Source of the DNA: Notolepis coatsorum
Taxonomy: Eukaryota > Chordata > Actinopteri > Aulopiformes > Paralepididae
Direction of reading: 5' to 3'
Length of the DNA: 64,000 nucleotides
Assembly (NCBI GenBank): GCA_963971535.1
Contig: OZ020589.1
Coordinates: 93,313,182 to 93,377,181, forward strand
The notes under the pieces were generated by a model. It was given only the letters and a program-made list of their open reading frames with translations, was not told where the DNA came from and ran no database searches. Positions 54,590 to 64,000 of the stretch are shown in pieces. Position 1 is the stretch's first letter. The number at the start of each line of letters is the position of its first letter. A program made the position numbers and the translations under genes.

Positions 54590-55805
54590 AGATTGTTTTA
54601 TTGGTTTGATTGATAGAATGTTTTATTGTTTTGTTCATAGATTGATTTGTTTGATTGATTGATTACTTTGTTGGTCATTTGATTGATAGAATGTTTGATT
54701 GTTTTGTTGATAGTTTGCTTGATAGAATGTTTGATTGTTTTGTTGATAGTTTGCTTGATAGAATGTTTGATTGTTTTGTTGATAGTTTGATTCATAGATT
54801 GATTGGTTTGATTGATTGATTACTTTGTTGGTCATTTGATTGATAGAATGTTTGATTGTTTTGTTGATAGTTTGATTCATAGATTGATTGGTTTGATTGA
54901 TTGATTACTTTGTTGGTCATTTGATTGATAGAATGTTTGATTGTTTTGTTGGTAATTTGCTTGATAGAATGTTTTATTGTTTTGTTGATAGTTTGATTCA
55001 TAGATTGATTGGTTTGATTGATTGATTACTTTGTTGGTCATTTGATTGATAGAATGTTTGATTGTTTTGTTGATAGTTTGATTCATAGATTGATTTGTTT
55101 GATTGATTGATTACTTTGTTGGTCATTTGCTTGATAGAATGTTTGATTGTTTTGTTGATAGTTTGATTCATAGATTGATTTGTTTGATTGATTGATTACT
55201 TTGTTGGTCATTTGATTGATAGAATGTTTGATTGTTTTGTTGGTAATTTGCTTGATAGAATGTTTTATTGTTTTGTTGATAGTTTGATTCATAGATTGAT
55301 TGGTTTGATTGATTGATTACTTTGTTGGTCATTTGATTGATAGAATGTTTGATTGTTTTGTTGATAGTTTGATTCATAGATTGATTTGTTTGATTGATTG
55401 ATTACTTTGTTGGTCATTTGATTGATAGAATGTTTGATTGTTTTGTTGATAGTTTGATTCATAGATTGATTTGTTTGATTGATTGATTACTTTGTTGGTC
55501 ATTTGATTGATAGAATGTTTGATTGTTTTGTTGGTAATTTGCTTGATAGAATGTTTTATTGTTTTGTTGATAGTTTGATTCATAGATTGATTGGTTTGAT
55601 TGATTGATTACTTTGTTGGTCATTTGATTGATAGAATGTTTGATTGTTTTGTTGATAGTTTGATTCATAGATTGATTTGTTTGATTGATTGATTACTTTG
55701 TTGGTCATTTGCTTGATAGAATGTTTGATTGTTTTGTTGATAGTTTGATTCATAGATTGATTTGTTTGATTGATTGATTACTTTGTTGGTCATTTGATTG
55801 ATATG
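54590..55805. repeat. Minisatellite with 85/291-bp periods
   Basis: Built from gattgattgattactttg and gatagaatgtttgattg phrases. Similar blocks recur every 291 bp (54792, 55083, 55374, 55665) with an 85-bp offset copy inside each. AT-rich; ORFs are periodic artefacts. Confidence 0.93.
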
Positions 55806-55964
55806 CCTGGCGCTAATGAACAAGTAAGTTTTATAACTACTGGTGTAGGTCCAGACAACATTATTATAAAATACAGAATACTTTACAATGCAAAAAACTT
55901 GAAACTTTGATGCCATGAACATTTTTATTGTAAAATATGTTCAATAAACTGGGTGACAAGTCAT

Positions 55965-57745
55965 CAGTACCAACCATTGTTGCTGTGCATTATATGCTGG
56001 TAACATTCACAGTATAGGATTATGGTAATTTACCAAGACAATACCTTATAAAAAGTGAACACTGGAGGATAATCAACCATTGTTTCAGTGCATTTAGGAG
56101 TTTGTTGGTAACATTCACAGTATAGGATTATGGTAATTTACCAATACAATACCTTATAAAAAGTGAACACTGGAGGATAATCAACCATTGTTTCAGTGCA
56201 TTTAGGAGTTTGTTGGTAACATTCACAGTATAGGATTATGGTAATTTACCAAGACAATACCTTATAAAAAGTGAACACTGTGATGATAACCAACCATTGT
56301 TTCAGTGCATTTAGGAGTTTGTTGGTAACATTCACAGTATAGGATTATGGTAATTTACCAAGACAATACCTTATAAAAAGTGAACACTGGAGGATAATCA
56401 ACCATTGTTTCAGTGCATTTAGGAGTTTGTTGGTAACATTCACAGTATAGGATTATGGTAATTTACCAAGACAATACCTTATAAAAAGTGAACACTGGAG
56501 GATAATCAACCATTGTTTCAGTGCATTTAGGAGTTTGTTGGTAACATTCACAGTATAGGATTATGGTAATTTACCAAGACAATACCTTATAAAAAGTGAA
56601 CACTGGAGGATAATCAACCATTGTTTCAGTGCATTTAGGAGTTTGTTGGTAACATTCACAGTATAGGATTATGGTAATTTACCAAGACAATACCTTATAA
56701 AAAGTGAACACTGGCTGATGATAACCAACCATTGTGTCAGTGCATTTAGGAGTTTGTTGGTAACATTCACAGTATAGGATTATGGTAATTTACCAAGACA
56801 ATACCTTATAAAAAGTGAACACTGGAGGATAATCAACCATTGTTTCAGTGCATTTAGGAGTTTGTTGGTAACATTCACAGTATAGGATTATGGTAATTTA
56901 CCAAGACAATACCTTATAAAAAGTGAACACTGGAGGATAATCAACCATTGTTTCAGTGCATTTAGGAGTTTGTTGGTAACATTCACAGTATAGGATTATG
57001 GTAATTTACCAATACAATACCTTATAAAAAGTGAACACTGGAGGATAATCAACCATTGTTTCAGTGCATTTAGGAGTTTGTTGGTAACATTCACAGTATA
57101 GGATTATGGTAATTTACCAAGACAATACCTTATAAAAAGTGAACACTGTGATGATAACCAACCATTGTTTCAGTGCATTTAGGAGTTTGTTGGTAACATT
57201 CACAGTATAGGATTATGGTAATTTACCAAGACAATACCTTATAAAAAGTGAACACTGGAGGATAATCAACCATTGTTTCAGTGCATTTAGGAGTTTGTTG
57301 GTAACATTCACAGTATAGGATTATGGTAATTTACCAAGACAATACCTTATAAAAAGTGAACACTGGAGGATAATCAACCATTGTTTCAGTGCATTTAGGA
57401 GTTTGTTGGTAACATTCACAGTATAGGATTATGGTAATTTACCAATACAATACTTTATAAAAAGTGAACACTGGAGGATAATCAACCATTGTTTCAGTGC
57501 ATTTAGGAGTTTGTTGGTAACATTCACAGTATAGGATTATGGTAATTTACCAAGACAATACCTTATAAAAAGTGAACACTGGCTGATGATAACCAACCAT
57601 TGTGTCAGTGCATTTAGGAGTTTGTTGGTAACATTCACAGTATAGGATTATGGTAATTTACAAAGACAATACCTTATAAAAAGTGAACACTGGAGGATAA
57701 CCAACCATTGTTTCAGTGCATTTAGAAGTTTGCTGGTAACATTCA
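55965..57745. repeat. 108-bp minisatellite, about 16 copies
   Basis: Unit agtataggattatggtaatt ... accttataaaaagtgaacac ... gtttcagtgcatttaggag. Unit variants recur with a period of eight units (see findings). Lies between the left TIR and the transposase 3' end. Confidence 0.96.
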
Positions 57746-58185
57746 CGTCACATGAACTACAGGGCATATCTTACTTGGTCTCTCGCATCGATGACTGCAT
57801 TGTCCATTGATAAATGGATGAAGCGCCAGATGATCTGTGGACCAAAAAATATCCAATACATGCTTCCAAAGTATATAAATAATAGGCCAATGGACTGCAT
57901 TAGAAAAGTGTGGTATGTTACCTACAGTATATACTTTTTTAAACTGGGTGACTGTCAGCAACCATTGGTTCTGTGCAAACGGTAAAAATGAGGGGGGAAA
58001 AAGATAAATAAAATAAAACTATATACACACACAATGCAAATTATGAATGGAGTCGATACAGCTAGATCGCTAACATAACGTCTCATCTGCAAGTGGTCCA
58101 AACATGCCTATGCAATATCGACAACCGTGGCCCAAATACATGTGTTCAACGCATTTGTCTTGTACAGAAAACAGTGCAACTACCC
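57746..58185. other. piggyBac interior, no gene
   Basis: Unassigned sequence between the minisatellite and the transposase 3' end. Confidence 0.5.
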
Positions 58186-58256
58186 ATACACTATACTATA
58201 CTATACTATACTACAATATACTATACTATACTATACTACACTATACTATACTACAC
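58186..58256. repeat. (CTATA)n microsatellite
   Basis: About 13 tatac/ctata units. Confidence 0.95.
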
Positions 58257-58316
58257 TCAGCTAGCTATACTATGTACCGGTACACATGGTTCTGTCTGTA
58301 TCACACAATGATGGAT

Positions 58317-58398
58317 TATTTAGAAGTAATCTGTACTTCTGTGTGCCGGATTATTTAGAAGTAGTCTGTACTTCTGTATGACAACTAATAAAGAAACT
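58317..58398 (+). repeat. Rex1-tail-like remnant with 38-bp duplication
   Basis: ggattatttagaagta and tctgtacttctgt occur twice, followed by gacaactaataaagaaac, resembling the Rex1-family tail at 32690-32760. It abuts the transposase stop codon. Confidence 0.55.
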
Positions 58399-61300
58399 AT
58401 TTAGATAAATCCCTCTTTGTGTGGTACAGAGCGAAGCATTTGTCACGATGCAGGGGGACTTTGCACGATGTGCAAAAATATCTGGTCTCACTCCTGATGC
58501 CACGCCTACTGCAGACACGACATTTCCTACACGGTAGCTTTCTCTTCGGGGTGGCTTTGTATGCAACCATTACATGCTTCACAAAGCCACCCACTAATCT
58601 GCTCTGCGGGTCCCCCAGTGGGGCCCTAGGGTCGACACGCCCCACCTGCTCAGCCCCTGCCTCCTCCTCATCCCCACCCCCTGCCTCCTCCCCTGCCTCC
58701 TCCCCTGCCTCCGCCTCCGCCTCCATCTCCGCTGTCACCCCAGGAATCTTCTTCTCCTTACCGTCTGTGTAGGTCCGCGCCACAGCCCTGGTGAACCGGA
58801 AGAGGTTGGAGTAATGCCCTTGTGGGTGCTTTTTTTTGTACAAGACAAAAGCGTTGAAGATACATATTTGGATCAGATACATCACAAACTTTTTGGTCCA
58901 CTTTCCAGTCTTACGTGTAACCGGATAGTACGATATATTCTGATCCAGCTGATCGACGCCGTTCATGAATTTATTGTACTCCAGGATTGATGATGGCTTG
59001 AGCATCTCCACCCTCAGCGCTTTGCCCTTCTTCTGCTTCTTCCACACCATCGCCTTTTCCATGGTGTCCTCGTGGAAGCTGCTGATGGTCTTCACGATTC
59101 TCTTATCGCGCCATGCCACGATCAGGACCTCCTTGTTGTTGACCGCAATGCGCTCCCCCACACCGATGTCACGTTTGGTAATGTTCTTGATGATGGCTGG
59201 CTCGCCCCGGTGCTTCCTGAGGGTACCACAGACGTCGGTCCTCAACTGTCGGAGCCTGGCGGACATACGTACCGAGTTGTAGAAGTTGTCCATGAAGAGC
59301 GTATAGCCGGCCCCAGACAGACGTCCAAGCAGACCGACGACCGTGTCCCCCAGGAGCGAGCCTTCCCGACAATATGGCTTAAATGAAAAGCAATATCCTG
59401 TGCGTGATTCGCACAGGAAGTAGGACTTGATGCCATAGCGGGTGGGCTTGTTGGGGTTGTAGACCCGGAAGGTCAGGCGGCCTCGCCATGCCATCACCCC
59501 CTCGTCAATGGCGAGCTCGCGTTCAGGCTGGTACAGCTCCTTGCACCTCGCGTTTACATGGTCGACTACAGGGCGTACTTTGCACAATTTGTCTCTAACC
59601 TCCAGGGAAGTATTGTCCGCAAAGTGGAGGAATCGCCAGATCAATTGGAACCTGTTGCGTGGCATGGTATCAGAGTAGTACGGTGTGTACATCATGTCGT
59701 CAGTGGTCCACATCTGGTCCACGCGAGGCTTCCGCAGGACACTGCTAAGGAAATGGAGTCCGAGGAACTTCTTCAGCTCCTTCAATGTGAGGGGCTTCCA
59801 AAGCAGTGCCCTGCTACTGGTTAGCGTGGGGTCCAGCCGGGCAATGGACTGCTCAGCGTAGAGGTTGGACTGGGCAACAATAGAGTTCAGAAAAGCATCT
59901 GTCAGGAACAGATCCATCCATTTCGCAGGCCGGTAAGATCTGAGTGCCTTGGCGTCCTGGAGCAACCCCGGTTGGGCTGTGAAGGGGATCCTTTGAGGCA
60001 CCCAGCCCTCATGAGACCAGGCATTCTCCTCTTCCTGGTGGATCGCAGCCCTGCTCTTCGCTCCTCCACGACCTGTCAATTATACAAATATACTATAACA
60101 CCCCTACTGTAGACATTCATATGCCACGTAGTTACAAACTGTGTGAGTGAATGAGTGAGTGTGTGTGGGGTTCAGATGTCAGAGCTGGACGTGGTGTGGG
60201 GGTCAGAGGTCAGAGCTGGAAGTGGTGTGCAGAGTGAGGCCAACTTACCGCTCTTAGATGTGCGTTTCCGCCCTGCAACGGGTTCCGGCATGTCCAGACT
60301 AGCATCCAGTTCTAGAATCACATGATGTAATACATTACACTAGGGCAACGCATTGTCATTGTATTTACCACCATCACCACCAGACCAGGCCCTGCAGCAG
60401 CCAGTCACCACCAGGCCCAGGCCCTGCAGCAGCCAGTCACCACCAGGCCCAGGCCCTGCAGCAGCCAGTCACCACCAGGCCCAGGCTCTAGCAGCAGCCA
60501 GTCACCACCAGGCCCAGGCTCTAGCAGCAGCCAGCTACCACCAGGCCCAGGCTCTAGCAGCAGCCAGTCACCACCATGTACAATTACCTGCAGGAGTAGA
60601 ATGTGATCCTATGTCGTTGCCAGTCTCAGCGTCACTATCTGCAGGGTCTGCGCCAGAATCTGAATTGGATTAAATTCATTCAGTAAGTAAGTCTCACAAA
60701 ACACAATAGTAATACATTTACACATACATAAATGTAGTTAGTACATACCCAAGCATGTTGGTGTATTGGCCCCGGATTCGGTTTCGGAGTGTTCTGCTGT
60801 GTGAACACAAAATAAATCAGCGGCCATCAAAGCATGTACATGTGTGTGTGTTGTAATCAATGGAATTTTACATATGCTACACAACCATGCATTTAAATAT
60901 AGGCCTCGCCATGTGCCCATGCCATTGTGTATGTGTGTGCTGTAATCAATGGAATTTGCATATAGAGGCCTCACCATGTACTGCGAAGTTCAAAGGTGTT
61001 GGAGAGGATGCATGTCTTTTGATCTTGTGTGTGTGTGTGTGTACACACACTGCACACACACACACACACATACACACACACATCAAATGGCATGGGGTGA
61101 GGCATCTACACACACACACACACACACACATCCATGTAACTAAATGTAGTGGCCTGTACATGCCTACTATATCCTATATCATTCAACTATCGATTTGAAC
61201 ATGCACAAAACAATATTCACATTGCAACATACCAATTACCACGTCGACCACCACCACCACGTCGTATCATGCCCAGCATGCAACTATTATCACTTACATG

Positions 61301-63131
61301 ATAGCTACACACTTCAAAGAGCCACTTCAAAGGGCGTGCACATGCACACACACACACACGCACACAAGACAACCTAACTGTAGCACATGGTCGCGTGTAG
61401 GGATGTCCCGATCGCCTTTTTTTGCTTCCGATCCGATCCCGATCATATGATTTTAAATATCTATCGATCCGATCGTTTCCGATCCGATCTTTCACATTAG
61501 TAATCAATTTTGACGCATTTTTGTCAGAAACTGGCAGAGTGAGACAAGCCCATCTGTTGCCTATAATAGGGCGCGAGAGCGGAGGCTTTTGTTATTACAT
61601 TCACCCTGAGAAATGTGCTTCTGCTTCATGAGAAATATTAAAAGTTTCAATATATGTTTGCACATTAGTATACATTCAGTGTTCGACTTACGTAATGGTC
61701 CATTCTGGTCTGAAACGACGACGTAACGTTATTCTCCAGTTGAAAAGATAGTCTGAAAACTTCGCCTCCAGCCTGCTGCTTCATGAGTTTTTCCTCCACG
61801 CGGAATCTCCTCCTTGCAAACATTGCAACTTGTTTGACTTTCTATTTTAAAATGCTTAGTTCCAAACCTCTGACATTAAGTCTAGCTGCTCAAGTCAGTG
61901 GATATTAACCGTGTTTCGGGAGCGACGTGTTGTTGTTGTGATGTGGTCGCGACTCGCGTGTAGCGTGTAGCGTCTAAATTAAAGGGAATGTTTGTTGCAA
62001 CGGTGAAAATTAAAGGGGAATGTGTTTGTTGTGGATAATTATTCTGCTCTGTGTGACAATAAATACATTAATGATGATATATTATATGTAATTTAAAACC
62101 AAAACTAAGGCCTCCGTATGAGTTTAAGACGTGGACATGGTCATGTTTGTTGAATAAAATTTTTCTTTTTTTGACTGCCGATTTTTATTATTATTTTTTC
62201 CCGATCGCCGATACTCTGAAAAGCACGTGATCGACGCCGATTCCGATCACGTGATCGGATCGGGACATCCCTAGTCGCGTGGCCTGTACTACATGCCTAC
62301 TATATCCTATATCATTCAACTATCGATTTGAACATGCACAAAACAATATTCACATTGCATTAGTAAACATGACGTACCGTTGCCCCGTCGACCACCACCG
62401 TGTCCGACTCCCACGTCTGAATCGTGCGATGAATCAGACTCATACCTCCGACCCAAGCCGAGATCATCGTCAGATGATTCCGGAGCTAGAATATAATAAA
62501 TGCATATCAGCGTTAGGTTTGGCAAACTAACGTTACATAGTCACAGAATAAGCGGTAGGTAAATCATCAAATACACGTTTCACACACACACAATCACATG
62601 CATATCGCCGGCGTTGGTTTGTCGAACTAACGTTACATAGTCACAGTATGTAAATCATCAAATACACGTTTCACACACACACACAATCACATGCATATCG
62701 CCGTTGGTTTGTCGAACTAACGTTACATAGTCACAGTATGTAAATCATCAAATACACGTTTCACACACACACATATATATATATATATATAAGACCGTGT
62801 AATTACCTGGTGGTTCCCAATCGGCGCTCCCATCAGATTCGTGGGCGGTCGAATCGCTGTCCCCTGACTCGCATGAAGAAGCTATGACCACAGCGGCAGC
62901 CTTCCTCTTCCTCGAACTGCGTCGGGTAGAGCCGCTCCCGGTCCCGGGGCGAGACGCGTTACTGGGCCCAGCAACGGTCTCACGGCTCTCTCCGATCGGA
63001 GCTACCAAAGACGTTGGTGCTGTTGGTGCTGCTGCTGCTTGAACAACCGCAGGTCCAAACGCCAGCTTCGTCTGAACAAAGCGACCCGCCGCCGGATTGT
63101 CCCCTCGCTTTCCTACACTACGTCTCTTCAT
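58397..63131 (-). CDS. piggyBac transposase, six exons
   Basis: I infer exons 63131-62807, 62485-62378, 60796-60749, 60659-60588, 60311-60249 and 60072-58397 (763 residues). Every junction has AG/GT borders and phase 1, and the frame stays open. Exon 1 has a basic stretch (RRSSRKRKAAA, likely nuclear signal). Exons 2-4 are S/D/E-rich, exon 5 ends basic (GRKRTSKS). Exon 6 carries the DDE_Tnp_1_7 fold with acidic residues in AIDEGV, LFMDNFYNS and GVDQLD (about residues 395, 467 and 579), and a C-terminal cysteine-rich domain (CRKCRVC, CTSCKVPLH, DKC). The three D positions match the piggyBac catalytic triad, so it may be active: cut-and-paste at TTAA. The long frame can be opened from a TTG at 60079, but that lies in the acceptor (ttgacag), so splicing is preferred. 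A host-domesticated PGBD gene is less likely, given perfect TIRs. Confidence 0.9.
60370..60575. repeat. 32-bp minisatellite in a transposase intron
   Basis: Six or so units of cagtcaccaccaggcccagg with ccctgcagcag or ctctagcagcag variants, between exons 4 and 5. Confidence 0.93.
61020..61135. repeat. (GT)n/(CA)n tracts in intron 2
   Basis: Opposed gtgtgtgt and cacacaca runs that can fold into a hairpin. Confidence 0.9.
61149..62378. repeat. Intron duplication around exon 2
   Basis: tggcctgtac ... atgcctactatatcctatat ... caatattcacattgca at 61149-61226 recurs at 62281-62360. Beside the first copy is an exon-2-like remnant (about 61227-61285, minus: RRGGGGRRGN then a GTATGT donor). The hAT at 61398-62273 lies between the copies. 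Confidence 0.8.
61398..62273. mobile_element. hAT-type element in transposase intron, GATCGG words
   Basis: Ends TAGGGATGTCCCGATCGCC and (inward) TAGGGATGTCCCGATCCGAT. Exact 8-bp duplication gtcgcgtg (61390-61397, 62274-62281). Ends are tiled with cgatc/gatcg words. It sits in intron 2 and need not disrupt the protein. Confidence 0.95.
62500..62800. repeat. Tandem duplications in intron 1
   Basis: aactaacgttacatagtcac and cacgtttcacacacac recur three times (about 62524, 62625, 62717) with short CA and TA runs. Noncoding. Confidence 0.85.
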
Positions 63132-63747
63132 ACTGATCTAATAATCTAAATGAAACTACTAACTGATCAAACTACTATTACTACTACTGAAATATACTAC
63201 CTAGACTACACACTAATCCCTCGAATAGTACTACTACTTAGCACGACTAAGTACTTTCTAAAGCACAGCTGAAACCTTACAATTAGTCTGATACTACCAC
63301 TATACTGTATAACACTATAAATATAGACTATAGGCTGATCTCAATTCAAATATCTCTCTCAATCTCTCTCTCTCTCTCTATCGCTCTATCTATCTCTCTC
63401 TCTCTCTCTCTCCTCCAAAACCTCGTAGATTCTGGGATCGCGCTAACGTTTTATACCTGTGGTTACATTGGCCAGGTATGCTGGCCAATCAAATGCCAGA
63501 TTCATTGTGGGGTACAATATTCCCCCTATTGTGATAGTGTTAGAAAATAGGGGGACACTGCCACCTAGTGAAATTTGAGAGGAAATGCAGTTTCCGGTTA
63601 AAATTTTCTTCCAAAAGCTCGGCGGTGAAGTTCAGACGGGGAAAATCGAAAAAAGATGTAAACAGATCAAAGACGCTGTACAGCGTCCTCGGCACCTTGA
63701 GCATGGCCGGGAAAGACGCTGTAAAGCGTTTCCCGGCACCCAAAGTG
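63132..63747 (-). promoter_or_regulatory. piggyBac 5' region and right terminus
   Basis: Lies upstream of the transposase start on its strand. Contains a CT microsatellite (63355-63412) and the subterminal palindromes near the TIR. The promoter must lie here, but no TATA box can be assigned with confidence. Confidence 0.5.
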
Positions 63748-64000
63748 TTAAAGGGGAACTATCTTATAAATGGCCTTTTCCAGTGGTTTGCATTGTTTTC
63801 TAGCAATGTGTGGTTGTACCAACACTGTAGATGTGAAATTCTCATTCAGTCCCATTCCTCCAGTTCAGCTGAGACAAGATCCTCCCCCACTAAACCAAGC
63901 CATTCGAATTTACGCTGATCTGTGACGTGTAAGAATTCTGATCTGCCACCGCCCGCCCACGATAAACTGTGATACGTTTATATGAGCAGAGAGTGGAAAT
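63748..64000. other. Start of another TTAA-type repeat
   Basis: Directly after the piggyBac the text reads TTAAAGGGGAACTATC, the style of Kolobok-like tips (compare TTAAAGGGGAGATG at 40210). The other end is beyond the window. Confidence 0.45.

Larger units (their letters stand above)
54205..63751 (-). mobile_element. Autonomous-looking piggyBac transposon, 9.5 kb
   Basis: TTAA at 54205-54208 and 63748-63751. Just inside, both ends read CACTTTGGGTGCCGG (15 bp, perfect). Subterminal palindromes (gacgctgtacagcgtc, gacgctgtaaagcgt) lie at the right end. It contains a transposase gene on the minus strand (58397-63131), two large minisatellites at the left (54590-55805 and 55965-57745), and a hAT inserted in an intron. 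The unusual size comes from the tandem repeats and introns. Confidence 0.9.

Noticed and set aside
54598-55922. Series of similar minus-strand ORFs (MNQTINKTIKHS type)
   Set aside because: They recur with the period of an AT-rich minisatellite and have no gene-like start, domain or context.
55965-57745. Regular repeats that could suggest a CRISPR array
   Set aside because: Units are contiguous 108-bp tandem copies with no unique spacers, and the surroundings are vertebrate.
60073-60079. TTG at 60079 as the start of the transposase
   Set aside because: The bases are part of ttgacag, a good splice acceptor, and the upstream exons join in frame. A non-AUG start is not needed.

Overview
The window reads as teleost fish DNA. 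There are no bacterial-style operons. The repeats are families typical of ray-finned fish: Rex1, RTE and L2-type LINEs, hAT MITEs with 8-bp target duplications, a TTAA-type piggyBac, Kolobok-like and Harbinger-like elements, tRNA-derived SINEs, and abundant (CA)n, (AAT)n and poly(C) tracts. The species cannot be named from the sequence. It is a gene-poor, transposon-dense region. The only candidate host gene is one C2H2 zinc-finger exon (13874-15553, minus strand).

Layout. 1-5200: LINE remnants (one carrying a Ty3/Gypsy fragment inside its reading frame), a hairpin repeat and two hAT MITEs. 5476-10439: a complete Ty3/Gypsy retrotransposon on the minus strand, with two identical 238-bp LTRs, an intact 1316-residue gag-pol and a 5-bp target duplication. 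10440-13870: a foldback, a hAT MITE, a SINE and a TTA-flanked Harbinger MITE. 13874-15553: the zinc-finger exon. 16600-19195: dispersed repeats and a hAT. 19196-32473: matching 20-bp-plus inverted termini enclose 13 kb filled with later insertions: a broken Rex1 LINE that itself carries a solo LTR and a hAT, an L2 3' end, a 3.5-kb hAT containing a second hAT, and another hAT. 32474-37228: RTE fragment, TTAA-MITE fragment and a hAT core. 37229-44060: a nest of insertions about five levels deep, whose key member is a TTAA-flanked palindromic Kolobok-like element with a THAP domain in each arm. 44456-54208: TTAA MITEs, SINEs, paired hAT elements, a LINE-born minisatellite, and another TTAA repeat. 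54205-63751: a 9.5-kb piggyBac element with intact termini and a transposase gene that I read as six exons.

How the parts relate. At least 12 hAT-type elements are bounded by exact 8-bp target duplications (three more have imperfect or uninformative ones), yet none encodes a transposase, so they must have been mobilised in trans. The piggyBac in this window has termini matching a TTAA-flanked MITE at 44460-45410, so it is a plausible helper for it. Most terminal pairs and target duplications were read directly from the sequence. Family names rest on motif recognition without database comparison.
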